Notes: generated from the letters alone by a model not told the origin. A DNA stretch of 26,182 nucleotides from Candidatus Zixiibacteriota bacterium (GCA_020345705.1 CP070766.1:2153090-2179271); one strand, 5' to 3'; positions 17,139-25,422 are shown, counted from the stretch's first letter. Program-made: numbers and translations.

Positions 17139-17147
17139 GGTTAATTT

Positions 17148-17177
17148 CTAATAAACCGGATTGTCCGGCGGTGTCAA
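17148..17177 (-). promoter_or_regulatory. Candidate promoter before the deacetylase-family gene, overlapping a small hairpin
   Basis: On the minus strand TTGACA (17172-17177) and TATTAG (17148-17153, 4 of 6) are separated by 18 bases. The -10 ends nine bases before the ATG, so the transcript would be leaderless or nearly so. A 5-bp inverted repeat, CCGGA-CAA-TCCGG (17156-17168), followed by TTTATT, sits within the spacer. It could equally be a weak terminator of the MATE gene or an operator. Confidence 0.4.
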
Positions 17178-17190
17178 GTCATTAAAACAA

Positions 17191-18540
17191 TCACAGTTTC
17201 TTCTTTTTCCAGTTCCCCTTCCTGAACCAGAAAATCAGTATCAAGGCCTTAAAAAGCGACGTAATGGTCAGCGTCCACCAGACGCCGTTGATGCCGATAT
17301 CAAGCGTGAAGCAGAAGAAATACGCGAGCGGAAGCCTCGCGATTGAGCCCGGAATCGAAACTGCCATGGGTGGAACAGTGTTGCCAGCGCCGCTGAAAGC
17401 CCCCTCCAGGACAATTTCTACGCCCATAAAGACCTGGGACAGCCCAAGAATTACCAGATAATCAACGGCGATCTCGATCACGGCCGGATCTGATGAAAAT
17501 ATCCCGGCGATAAACCTCGGCAACAGGATAAACATCACCGAAACTACAAATGTCTCGACTGTGACTATTTTGATCGATCCCCAGGCGCACCTGGCTGCCC
17601 TTTCGGGTTTCCGGGCGCCGAGATTCTGCCCGACCATGGTGGCGGTGGCCGCTGAAAACCCGAAGGCAATCAGAAATGAAAGGGATTCCATCCGATTACC
17701 GATACCCATGGCCGCCCCGGCAACTTCACCATAGTGGTGAACGATTTGAATTATGAACCAGTAGACGGCTATGAATACCAGGTTCTGGGCCGAGATGGGC
17801 ATGCCTATTCTGAAAATCTTTCGTATCGTGTCCAGGTGTGGTTTTGTTCGATGCCAACCCGCAAGAGAAAACCCCAGTTTGCCTCTTAGAAGCAGGCCGA
17901 GGAAAACCAGAAAAGTTGCAAATACTGAAATGATCGTCGCGACCGCGGCACCGGCCACGCCCATTTCAGGAAATGGCCCCCAGCCGAATATAAAAGCCGG
18001 ATCCAGGAAAATATTCAGAACCGTTCCAACTGAAAACGCAATCGTGGGCAGCTTGGTGTCTCCGGACGCTCTGAACACGGCACCGAGGGCCTCGTTAATA
18101 AAAAATAAAGATATCCCCCCGAAGAATATCCTCAGGTATGGAATCCCCAAACTGATCACCTGCGGACTTGCCTTCATGAATCTCAAAATGGAAGGCGTCA
18201 ACCACAGTCCGGCGGTCGTAAGCAGCAGAGCAAGGCCGACCGCCACGATAATTCCCTGTTTAGAATAAAACGAGGCTTTCGACTCTTCTTTCGCGCCGAC
18301 AGCCCGCGAAACGAGGGCTGTCAGGCCGGTAACGATTATAGCGCTCAACCCAAACATAGTCCAGGTCACCACCATTGAGGTGGTGATTGCATCCTGCTCC
18401 GGGGTCCCCAGAAAGCCGACCCAGAAGTAGTCGGTGATATGCAGGGCAAACTCCAGAAGCATTGCAGCTACGACTGGCCAGGCCAGCCGTATGATGGTGG
18501 AATAGATGGGACCGTCGGTAATGTGTTTTATTCTGGCCAT
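17191..18540 (-). CDS. MATE-family efflux transporter
   Basis: A 449-residue inner-membrane multidrug/toxin extrusion protein, expected to export cationic or other small molecules against a Na+ or H+ gradient. About twelve hydrophobic helices are arranged as two similar halves. The first half begins PIYSTIIRLAWPVVAAMLLE, and the second opens with FRIGMPISAQNLVFIAVYW, the usual internal duplication. LVSRAVGAKE and MVGQNLGARKPERA are the matching conserved segments of each half (family consensus near S/GQ-x-x-GA). The C-terminus ends in a lysine-rich tail, KGNWKKKKL. The gene is 114 bases after the AroA-like gene, so a separate promoter is possible; none was convincing. Confidence 0.95.
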   Translation of the reverse strand: MARIKHITDGPIYSTIIRLAWPVVAAMLLEFALHITDYFWVGFLGTPEQDAITTSMVVTWTMFGLSAIIVTGLTALVSRAVGAKEESKASFYSKQGIIVAVGLALLLTTAGLWLTPSILRFMKASPQVISLGIPYLRIFFGGISLFFINEALGAVFRASGDTKLPTIAFSVGTVLNIFLDPAFIFGWGPFPEMGVAGAAVATIISVFATFLVFLGLLLRGKLGFSLAGWHRTKPHLDTIRKIFRIGMPISAQNLVFIAVYWFIIQIVHHYGEVAGAAMGIGNRMESLSFLIAFGFSAATATMVGQNLGARKPERAARCAWGSIKIVTVETFVVSVMFILLPRFIAGIFSSDPAVIEIAVDYLVILGLSQVFMGVEIVLEGAFSGAGNTVPPMAVSIPGSIARLPLAYFFCFTLDIGINGVWWTLTITSLFKALILIFWFRKGNWKKKKL

Positions 18541-18654
18541 ATATGTGAAAGCACCAATCTACCTCTTAAGAAATGGAATTCCCTTAAGCTCCGCAATACG
18601 ACAATCACAAGCCGCATCGTCGCTGATATATAGCAATGAAAACTCCTGAAGGCA

Positions 18655-20028
18655 CTATCCCGGTTCTCCGCCGGCCGAGGTTCTCCCGGCTGAGACATTC
18701 TGCGTACTTTGCACAAAGTCCGAATAATGCTCCGACACTATGTCGAGATTATCGAAAGTCGACGGACTCTGGCAAGCCAGCGCGGCAACATAGAACGCAA
18801 GAGCTATTTTAGGATTGTCAAACGATCCGAAATCGACACCTTCAATCTCCCGAGAACCTTCCACGACCAGCCCATCCTTGAGAATTCCGCACTTGACGCC
18901 CATTCTTTGCAGTTTGCCTGCGATTTCTTCGAAAGGCGCGATTCCGCTTTCTGAGAACTCCTCAATACCCCTAATGATGGACATGCCGGGATTGAAGGCG
19001 GACAGAACAGCCAGGAAAGGGGTGTCGTCGATCAGGGTCGAGGCCTGCTCACCCGAGGTTTTGCGAAGCTTAAGCTCTTTGCCCTGAAGAGTGATAGTTG
19101 CGGTCCGGATGCCGGCTTCATTTTTTCCTTTTAAGACAACCGACTCAACGCCGGATGCTTTCAGGTAATTGAGGAATCCCCTGACGGAGCGGTCATAGGA
19201 CACACGCGGGATTGTGACTTCTCCCCTTTTAAGGACGGCCAGCGTCATCAGGGCAATGGCCGTATCGGAATCGCACGGGATGTCCAGTGTTACCTGCTGA
19301 AGAGTAACGGAAGACGGAAGAATTATTTCCTGCCTGTAGTCAGCGTCAATTGTCCTGATTTTCCTTCTGGGATCGACGGGGTCCTCTTTCAGAACCGGTT
19401 TTGGCCGATCGATGGCAAGGCTTCCTCCGAAGCGCTCGATGCATCTTTCGAGCCGGTTCGACGTCAGGCGCATTTCCCTGATGGCGACAGAACGCCCTGA
19501 ACTGATGCCGAACGCCAGCAGGCAGTTTTTCAGATGCGACAGCGATGACGAAATTCTTATATGCACCGGATAACCGGCACCCGCCCGTATAATGATCAGT
19601 CGCTCGTCAGCCTCGTGCAATATGTCGATACCTATGCCGTTAAGATTGCCGGTGATGTTATCGATATGGTCCTGATTGATTGTCCTGGAGTACTTTATGA
19701 AGCACGACTCATTCAGACCGGCAAGCAAACCGATTATCAGCGATAAGGGGAAGATGCCGCCGTCGAAGTCGAAAGTAACATCCTCGGGCAGCGTCAGTCG
19801 CCCGTCTCCGTCAATCCTTACCTCTGTGCCGCTTCGCTCAATATTCAATCCGACTCTTTCCAGAAAGGCGACGGTTCTGTCGGTATCTTTACCTGTGTTG
19901 CAGTTGTTCAGGACAACCCGGCCCCGGGCGAGAGCACCCAGTACAAGGCCAGCCTGCGTGATCTTGTAGTCGCCGCAAAAGGAAAAATCGCGTGGTACTT
20001 CTTTGATGGCGAAAACTTCCGTGAGCAT
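18655..20028 (-). CDS. AroA-fold (EPSP synthase family) protein with most active-site residues missing
   Basis: The 457-residue product has the whole length and the inside-out alpha-beta barrel pattern of the EPSP synthase/enolpyruvyl transferase family. Examples are LVLGALARGRVVLNN, then SSLSHLKNCLLAFGISSGRS with SNRLERCIERFG, and DDTPFLAVLSAF followed by FEEIAGKLQRMGV. By-eye alignment shows loss of the ligand residues: PG(S/D)KS..(N/H)R reads CGDYKITQA, GN(S/A)GT reads FDGGIFP, the Arg of the RPM segment is gone, (V/L)KE(S/T)DR reads FSESGI, and DHR reads NPK. Only the Asp of the (I)DxxP segment (D334) and a few others remain. It is therefore unlikely to make EPSP. MurA is a weaker alternative. 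It starts 13 bases after argS and is probably co-transcribed with it. Confidence 0.85.
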   Translation of the reverse strand: MLTEVFAIKEVPRDFSFCGDYKITQAGLVLGALARGRVVLNNCNTGKDTDRTVAFLERVGLNIERSGTEVRIDGDGRLTLPEDVTFDFDGGIFPLSLIIGLLAGLNESCFIKYSRTINQDHIDNITGNLNGIGIDILHEADERLIIIRAGAGYPVHIRISSSLSHLKNCLLAFGISSGRSVAIREMRLTSNRLERCIERFGGSLAIDRPKPVLKEDPVDPRRKIRTIDADYRQEIILPSSVTLQQVTLDIPCDSDTAIALMTLAVLKRGEVTIPRVSYDRSVRGFLNYLKASGVESVVLKGKNEAGIRTATITLQGKELKLRKTSGEQASTLIDDTPFLAVLSAFNPGMSIIRGIEEFSESGIAPFEEIAGKLQRMGVKCGILKDGLVVEGSREIEGVDFGSFDNPKIALAFYVAALACQSPSTFDNLDIVSEHYSDFVQSTQNVSAGRTSAGGEPG

Positions 20029-20041
20029 AATATCGGTCTAT

Positions 20042-21841
20042 TCACATCTCATCGGGGGCCTCAATTCCGAGCAGGTAGAGCCCTTCTTTGATGACGATTT
20101 TAACGCAGTTTACCAGAGCCATACGAGCCTGCGACAGCACCGCATCGTCCGAGATTATTTTGTCGATTCTGCCCGAATCATCTTTCCGCTGATACACCTT
20201 GTTAAAAGCCGAGGCCAGCTCAATCAGATAGGTGCTGATAACATACGGCTCGTACGTTTCCGCCGCCTGACAGACCGCCGCCGGGAATTTGTACAAAAGG
20301 TCGAGGACACGGTATTCTTCGGGGTGGTCAAGAAGGGAAAAATCAATTTCCGGCGAGACCTTCTTTTCATAATGCCGCAAAAGCGATGCCAGCCTGGCGT
20401 GAGTGTACTGCAGGTACGGTCCGGTTTCTCCTTCGAAATTCAGGACATCATCCCAGTCGAAATTGACATCCTTCTGCCTGCGCGTGGACATGTCGGCGAA
20501 CAGGATGGCGCCGATTCCGATTTGACGCGCCGTTTTATCAATCTCTTTCAGATCCGGATTTTTTTCGAGTATCTTGCTTCTGGCCAGCTCGGTTGCCTTC
20601 TCGATGACATCGTCGAGAAAGATGATAGTGCCCTTCCGGGTTGACATCATCTCGTCCCGGAATTTTATCCAGCCGAAATCAACGTGCACCAGGCGACCCG
20701 AGCATCGCTTTGAGGCCGGTATTTTCTCCCTCTCTTCGAGAAGTTCAATGACCTTAAACACCTGTTTGAAATGGTCCTTCTGCGATGCCGCGACAACATA
20801 GAGCGCCTTTTCAAACTGAAATGTCTCCCAGCGGTACAACACCCCGGCAATATCTCTTGTCGCATAAAGAGTAGCGCCGTCCGCCTTGCTGAGTATGCAC
20901 GCCGGAATATTGTATTCTTCAAGATCTACTATCAATGCGTCCTGAGAGAACTTGGTCAAACCGGACGACCTCAGTCTTGCAATAACCGGTGTTATCTTAT
21001 CGTTGTAAAAAGACTCGCCCGTGTAATGGTCAAAATGTACACCCAGAGTCTCGTACGTTTTCTTGACGGCGTTAAGCGAATACTCTTTGAACTTGTTCCA
21101 CAACTCTGCCTCATCATGCCCGCCCTGTTCCAGTTTTCTGAATGCTTCCCTGGCTTCCTCGGAAAGGTTCGGGTCTTTTTCCTCCTCCTGGTGAAACCGT
21201 ACATACAGATTGTACAGCTTCGAAATCGGATCGGTTTTCAGGTCATCATCACTGCCCCATTTTCGGAACGCCACAATCATCTTGCCGAATTGTGTCCCCC
21301 AATCGCCGAGATGGTTTATCCCGATCGAATTGTAACCCAGCTTTTCGAATATCCGGTATAGTGAATGACCGATAGCGGTCGTCCGAAGATGCCCCACCCC
21401 GAACGGCTTGGCAATATTCGGAGAGGAGAAATCAATCACGATATTCTTCCCCTGCCCTTCCGTTGAGGTGCCGAAATCCTGCTCATCTTCAAGAATAGTC
21501 GTGAGAGTATCCCGGGCCAGCGTTTCGGTTTTGATTCGAGCGTTGTTGAAGCCGCCTACGGCCGTGAAAACCAGGTGAGGGTGCAGAGTCCGGCTGTTTT
21601 GAGTCTCCGCAAGTCTCTTGTTTATCTCTACCGGGTTTCCCTTCAGAATCTTGGCAATGTCAAATAGCGGCAGGGCATAATTGCCCATTTCGGGATTCTT
21701 GGGGGTTTCCAGCCGTTCCGACAGCCGATCCGGGTCAAAAATGTAAAGGTCGGGCCGGGATATGAACAGATCGGGAAAAACATCCCTGAAAGCCTGGGCG
21801 GTCTTTTCTGCGATGTCGACTTTGAACTTATCCTTAAACAT
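20042..21841 (-). CDS. argS: Arginyl-tRNA synthetase
   Basis: ArgS charges tRNA-Arg. The 599-residue product has the Add1/N-terminal domain (1-125), the class I Rossmann catalytic core and the C-terminal DALR anticodon-binding domain (about 470-599, ending LYLLGIEAPDEM). The signature SSPNIAKPFGVGHLR (139-153) contains the HIGH-equivalent as GVGH, and the KMSKS-equivalent is MSTRKG (399-404). Both variants are usual for the ArgRS branch found in Bacillus and relatives. NHLGDWGTQFGK (176-187) is another ArgRS hallmark. The protein appears fully functional and is likely the cell's housekeeping copy, although a second copy elsewhere cannot be excluded. It lies between the MFS gene (48 bases) and the AroA-like gene (13 bases). 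Confidence 0.97.
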   Translation of the reverse strand: MFKDKFKVDIAEKTAQAFRDVFPDLFISRPDLYIFDPDRLSERLETPKNPEMGNYALPLFDIAKILKGNPVEINKRLAETQNSRTLHPHLVFTAVGGFNNARIKTETLARDTLTTILEDEQDFGTSTEGQGKNIVIDFSSPNIAKPFGVGHLRTTAIGHSLYRIFEKLGYNSIGINHLGDWGTQFGKMIVAFRKWGSDDDLKTDPISKLYNLYVRFHQEEEKDPNLSEEAREAFRKLEQGGHDEAELWNKFKEYSLNAVKKTYETLGVHFDHYTGESFYNDKITPVIARLRSSGLTKFSQDALIVDLEEYNIPACILSKADGATLYATRDIAGVLYRWETFQFEKALYVVAASQKDHFKQVFKVIELLEEREKIPASKRCSGRLVHVDFGWIKFRDEMMSTRKGTIIFLDDVIEKATELARSKILEKNPDLKEIDKTARQIGIGAILFADMSTRRQKDVNFDWDDVLNFEGETGPYLQYTHARLASLLRHYEKKVSPEIDFSLLDHPEEYRVLDLLYKFPAAVCQAAETYEPYVISTYLIELASAFNKVYQRKDDSGRIDKIISDDAVLSQARMALVNCVKIVIKEGLYLLGIEAPDEM

Positions 21842-21889
21842 CTTTAGCCACCCACAGCTTTTACACCCTCAGCCGGGTCCTGACTGATG

Positions 21890-23164
21890 TCAGACATCTA
21901 TTTCCACAATATATCCGGAACTCGTCTTCTTTTCCGAGTTCCTGAAAAAGACATAATACAAAACGGATGAGACTATGTAAAGCACAACCGCAAGCATCAA
22001 CGGCAGGGTATAACCGTGCGCTTCAATCAGCCTTCCCCCGACGGCAGTCGAGACCATCCAGGAGGACGTCCAACCGACCATCAGGAGCGCGTTTACCAGA
22101 GCCTGCTCGGACTTGCCGACCATCTCCATGCCGAAGTTCCGCCCGATCGGCTGGCCCAGGTTCATCAGCGCCCCTCTCATAAGGAAGGCTGCAAATGCGA
22201 CCGGCAGTGAATAGCTGTAAGCCAGAATCACCATAAAAGGTATGGAAAGCAACTGCGTCGAAACCAGCGTCCGCACCAATCCCATCTTTCTGGCCAGAAC
22301 CGGACCGGCCAAAATACCGAGAAGCATCGTCCCGTGAACGGCGAAAAAGAACAGCCCGATTTTGTCGGGGGGCTGCCCGAATCTATCTCTGAAATACAGA
22401 TTCAAAAACGGTATAATCAGCCCGGCGCCGGTACCGACAACGAAGTATGGCAGGAATAACCTGGCGTAGAGCCGGCCCTGCCTTTTCACCAGCGCCAGTG
22501 AAAACTCGCCTTTCTCGTTTTCATCTCGAGGATTAGCCGCTTTGATCATCGAAAAGGGAATCGCCGCCAGCAGTCCCAGCCCGACGCTGACCACAAAGGT
22601 CCAGCGATATGCTTCAATCATGTTTCCGATCGTCTCGGACAGCACCGTTACCATCCGCCCGAAGACGAGCGAGCCGGTCATACTCGCCAGCAGCATTACA
22701 CCGAAGTTCAGGGAAAAGATATACGTTCGCTCTTTGGGGGTGGAGTTGCGCATGAAAAAGGGCGCCGCCGCGACCCGATAGAATGTCACGGCCGTCCCGG
22801 CGGTGAACGATATTATCGCCAGGTACCCCGCCACAGGCAACCAGGTCAGGAAGATAATCGACAGACCGTAAATGACTGTCGTACTCAGAAGAATTCTCTT
22901 CAGCTTTATCCGCCGCAGGACAAAAGCCGCCGGAATGGCGGCGATGGTCATGCCGACCGCACCTGCCGAAAGAATCGACCCGATGAATGCCTCGGAAGAT
23001 CCCTGCTCGCGAAGGTACAGATTCAGAAGAAGCATATAGCCGGCAAAGGTCAACCCAATCAGAAATGAGGCCAGCAGATAAAGCCGAACGTTCCTCGAGA
23101 AAAGTCTCAGATGATTCCGGTAATCATTAATTCCGTCAGCTATCTTTTGCAGTGGATACACCAT
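21890..23164 (-). CDS. Major facilitator superfamily transporter
   Basis: A 424-residue inner-membrane protein with about twelve hydrophobic helices in two sets of six. A polar loop of roughly 20 residues between the halves (KAANPRDENEKGEFSLALVK, near 208-227) is typical of MFS proteins. The first helix carries LTFAGYMLLLNLYLREQG and loop 2-3 holds RRIKLKRILL in place of the classical GxxxDRxGRR, so it belongs to a divergent drug-exporter or YbfB-like branch. The C-terminal half repeats the pattern with LARKMGLVRTL. Substrate is unknown. The gene follows the DapF-like gene by 54 bases, which include a candidate promoter. Confidence 0.93.
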   Translation of the reverse strand: MVYPLQKIADGINDYRNHLRLFSRNVRLYLLASFLIGLTFAGYMLLLNLYLREQGSSEAFIGSILSAGAVGMTIAAIPAAFVLRRIKLKRILLSTTVIYGLSIIFLTWLPVAGYLAIISFTAGTAVTFYRVAAAPFFMRNSTPKERTYIFSLNFGVMLLASMTGSLVFGRMVTVLSETIGNMIEAYRWTFVVSVGLGLLAAIPFSMIKAANPRDENEKGEFSLALVKRQGRLYARLFLPYFVVGTGAGLIIPFLNLYFRDRFGQPPDKIGLFFFAVHGTMLLGILAGPVLARKMGLVRTLVSTQLLSIPFMVILAYSYSLPVAFAAFLMRGALMNLGQPIGRNFGMEMVGKSEQALVNALLMVGWTSSWMVSTAVGGRLIEAHGYTLPLMLAVVLYIVSSVLYYVFFRNSEKKTSSGYIVEIDV

Positions 23165-23181
23165 AACGCAGGTTCAGGTCT

Positions 23182-23210
23182 TTTATTCCCTTTCGAACTC
23201 AGGCTGTCAA
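23182..23210 (-). promoter_or_regulatory. Candidate promoter before the MFS gene
   Basis: On the minus strand a perfect TTGACA (23205-23210) and AATAAA (23182-23187, 4 of 6 to TATAAT) are separated by 17 bases, all within the 54-base gap between the DapF-like and MFS genes. The leader would be about 10 bases, without a visible Shine-Dalgarno. Confidence 0.4.
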
Positions 23211-23218
23211 AGAGCGAA

Positions 23219-24067
23219 TCAGTCACCGAAGCGGTATTCACCCTGACAGACAAATTCCACCGGACCGGTCAGATAGATGATGTCGTCGGATTCCGACCAG
23301 TTGATGTGAAGCGACCCCAGGGGAAAGACGACCTCGGCTGTTCGACTCAGAAGACCGTTCACGGCGCCTGCCACGACCGAGGCCGCGGCGCCTGTGCCCG
23401 ATGAGCCAGTCGCTCCGGCTCCTCGCTCCCAGTCGTTCAGGATGACTTTCGACTTATTGACGATTTTCACGAATTCAACATTGGTCCGATAAGGAAAACG
23501 GCGGTCGGATTCGATAATCCGGCCCAATTCCTTCCAGTCGAAATTGAAATCGTTGACAAACATGACCGTGTGAGGATTCCCCACTGAAAGTACTGTTACC
23601 GGAAATTCGACCCCCTCGATCGCGACCGGGGCGTTGATGTGATATTTGGCTTTTGATTTCATCGGAACCAGCCTCGTCCGGAACTCCGGTCTGCCGAGAG
23701 CGACCTGTACCGAGAAGACCGATCTGCCGCCCCTCATCATTCTGGCCGGAGCGGCCTCCTCATTGATCTCGAAAACCATGTCCTTCTTGCGGCTGTAATG
23801 TGAGTAGTAGTATGCGGCGACAATCCTGAGACCGTTGCCGGACTTCTCAGCCCAGCTGCCGTCTGAATTGAACAGATCAATACAGCAGTCGGCGATTCTG
23901 CTTCCGGTCAGAACCAGAATTCCATCGGCGCCGACGCCGGTGTTGCGATTGCAGATCTCTTCGGCCAGCCGGTTGAAATCAATCCCCCGCGAACCGCGGG
24001 AAATAAGATCAATAACCAGAAAATCATTGCCGAGGCCGTGATATTTGGAGAATTGCATTTTTTTCAT
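23219..24067 (-). CDS. dapF: Diaminopimelate epimerase homologue with Ser at both catalytic Cys positions
   Basis: The protein (282 residues from the ATG at 24067) is a full-length DapF-fold protein. It keeps the N-terminal KYHGLGNDFLVID (8-20), RNTGVGADG (41-49), NSDGSWAE (67-74), GNPHTVMF (163-170) and ERGAG (214-218). DapF interconverts LL- and meso-diaminopimelate using two cysteines as base and acid. Here the first, normally in E-x-CGNG(I)R, is Ser76 in AEKSGNGLR (codon TCC). The second, normally in ERGAGET-x-ACG(T/S)G, is Ser223 in GATGSSGTG (codon TCG), and the Glu after GAG is Ala. Epimerase activity by the known mechanism is therefore doubtful. An ATG at 24058 (MQFSKYHGLG) or a TTG at 24076 could also be the start. 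Confidence 0.9.
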   Translation of the reverse strand: MKKMQFSKYHGLGNDFLVIDLISRGSRGIDFNRLAEEICNRNTGVGADGILVLTGSRIADCCIDLFNSDGSWAEKSGNGLRIVAAYYYSHYSRKKDMVFEINEEAAPARMMRGGRSVFSVQVALGRPEFRTRLVPMKSKAKYHINAPVAIEGVEFPVTVLSVGNPHTVMFVNDFNFDWKELGRIIESDRRFPYRTNVEFVKIVNKSKVILNDWERGAGATGSSGTGAAASVVAGAVNGLLSRTAEVVFPLGSLHINWSESDDIIYLTGPVEFVCQGEYRFGD

Positions 24068-24074
24068 TAGGCCC

Positions 24075-24102
24075 AAGATATCGTTTTAGCACTCATTGTA
24101 AA
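24075..24102 (-). promoter_or_regulatory. Candidate promoter before the DapF-like gene
   Basis: On the minus strand TTTACA (24097-24102) and TATCTT (24075-24080) are separated by 16 bases. The same TATCTT with the same 16-base spacing occurs before the aminotransferase gene. The -35 lies in the T-run of the preceding terminator, and the -10 is about seven bases from the likely ATG, implying a nearly leaderless message. Confidence 0.35.
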
Positions 24103-24132
24103 GAAAAAAGGCCCGCTTTGCGGCGGGCCTTT
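24099..24132 (-). terminator. Rho-independent terminator after the aminotransferase gene
   Basis: A 10-bp perfect stem AAAGGCCCGC/GCGGGCCTTT (24107-24116 with 24123-24132) with a 6-base loop is followed on the minus strand by TTTTTTCTTTA. It lies 25 bases after the aminotransferase stop and separates it from the DapF-like gene. Confidence 0.92.
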
Positions 24133-24156
24133 GTATTCAATGTGCCGTTCAACAAA

Positions 24157-25380
24157 TTAAGGCATGTTCTCTTTCAAGACTTTGCCCAGCCGCTCGATGG
24201 CCAGCGAAATCTGCTCATGCGACGCGTTCGAGAAATTCAGCCTCATGGTATTGTCGCCCTTGCCGTCCGGGAAGAACGGATGACCATATACATACGTAAC
24301 TTTCTCCTCAATTGCTTTGGGAAGCAGTTCCGAGGCCGACATGCTCTTGGGCAACTCAATCCACAGGAAGAGACCACCTTCCGGCTTCGTCCAGCTGAGA
24401 CCGGCGGGGAAATGCTTGTCCATCTCCTTGAGCATCAGGTTTCGCTTGGCCCCGTAATTCTCGATAATCTCGGGAATGTGAGCCGCCAGCTTGCCCGATC
24501 TGACGTAGTTATAGATCATGTACTGTGTGAAGGTATTGGCGTGCAGATCGGCGCATTGCTTGACCTTCTCGAAAAGGGCGATTATCTTATCGGAGCAATT
24601 CATCCAGCCGACCCTTAATCCGGGGGCGATAATCTTGGAAAAAGTCCCCAGTGAGATGACGGCGTCGCCGCCCACGTCCTTCATTGTCGCCACGTGCTCG
24701 CCCGCAAAGCGCAGCTCTCCGTAGGGATTGTCATCAACAATCGGAATACCGTATTTGACTGCAATCTCCACCAGCGCTCGTTTCCGCTCTTCGGACATGG
24801 TGATGCCGGTCGGATTCTGGAAGGTTGACACGGTATAAATAAGCTTCGGCTTATACTTCTTGATGGCATCCTCGACCTGGTCGACCAGCATCCCATCCTG
24901 ATCCATATCAACCATGGCATACTGCGCCTGATAAAAATCGAAAGCCTGCAAGGCCCCGACATAGGTCGGATACTCGGTGATAATGTACTCACCGGGATCG
25001 ATAAAGGCGCGGGCGCACAGCTCAATCCCCTGCTGAGAACCAGAGGTAATCAGGATGTTTTCGGTTTTAGTCGGCGCGCCGAGTTTCGTTTCTCTTTCGG
25101 CGATCGCTTCCCTGAGCACAGGAATACCCATGGAAAATGAATACTGGGCCGAGGCTGACTGAAATTCGTCGATAACATCGATAGCGGATTGCTTCAAATC
25201 TTCAAGGGGAAACATTTCCGGCGAAGGGTACCCCCCTGCCAGAGAGATAACACCCGGTTTGGATGAAATTTTGAGAATCTCCCTGATAATGGAAGTCTCA
25301 AGGCTAATGACGTGCGGGGTAAACGGCCACTTCTCCGGGTCCGCTTTGACCGCACTGGCTGTTAACATATCATCATTCAT
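24157..25380 (-). CDS. PLP-dependent class I/II aminotransferase (2-aminoadipate/LysN-like)
   Basis: A fold-type I aminotransferase of 407 residues resembling the 2-aminoadipate aminotransferase/MocR-catalytic group (LysN, human AADAT family). The PLP-binding Lys is K249 in LGTFSKIIAPGLRVGW. The ring-stacking Tyr is in EYPTYVGALQ (136-145), FQNPTG (187-192) supplies the conserved Asn, and VDDNPYGELRF (215-225) the Asp that contacts the PLP nitrogen. ISLAGGYPSPEMFP near residue 45 is the substrate-gating segment of this subgroup, and MRLNFSN near the end holds the carboxylate-binding Arg. The substrate is not settled: aminoadipate, aromatic or branched amino acids are possible. The ATG at 25380 is preferred over an upstream TTG at 25389. 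It has its own promoter-like element and strong terminator. Confidence 0.93.
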   Translation of the reverse strand: MNDDMLTASAVKADPEKWPFTPHVISLETSIIREILKISSKPGVISLAGGYPSPEMFPLEDLKQSAIDVIDEFQSASAQYSFSMGIPVLREAIAERETKLGAPTKTENILITSGSQQGIELCARAFIDPGEYIITEYPTYVGALQAFDFYQAQYAMVDMDQDGMLVDQVEDAIKKYKPKLIYTVSTFQNPTGITMSEERKRALVEIAVKYGIPIVDDNPYGELRFAGEHVATMKDVGGDAVISLGTFSKIIAPGLRVGWMNCSDKIIALFEKVKQCADLHANTFTQYMIYNYVRSGKLAAHIPEIIENYGAKRNLMLKEMDKHFPAGLSWTKPEGGLFLWIELPKSMSASELLPKAIEEKVTYVYGHPFFPDGKGDNTMRLNFSNASHEQISLAIERLGKVLKENMP

Positions 25381-25422
25381 TTTTATCAACTCGTTTTAAA
25401 TAGTTTTATTTCCTCCGCCAGC

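Noticed and set aside
18541..18654. Two CTTAAG hexamers flanking GGAATTCC in the gap before the MATE gene
   Set aside because: Each is a short palindrome and the spacing has no clear regulatory match; no promoter elements fit around them. The rest of the gap shows nothing recognisable.
20042..21841. ArgS with GVGH instead of HIGH and MSTRKG instead of KMSKS
   Set aside because: These are normal variants in one branch of arginyl-tRNA synthetases, so they are not evidence of inactivation.
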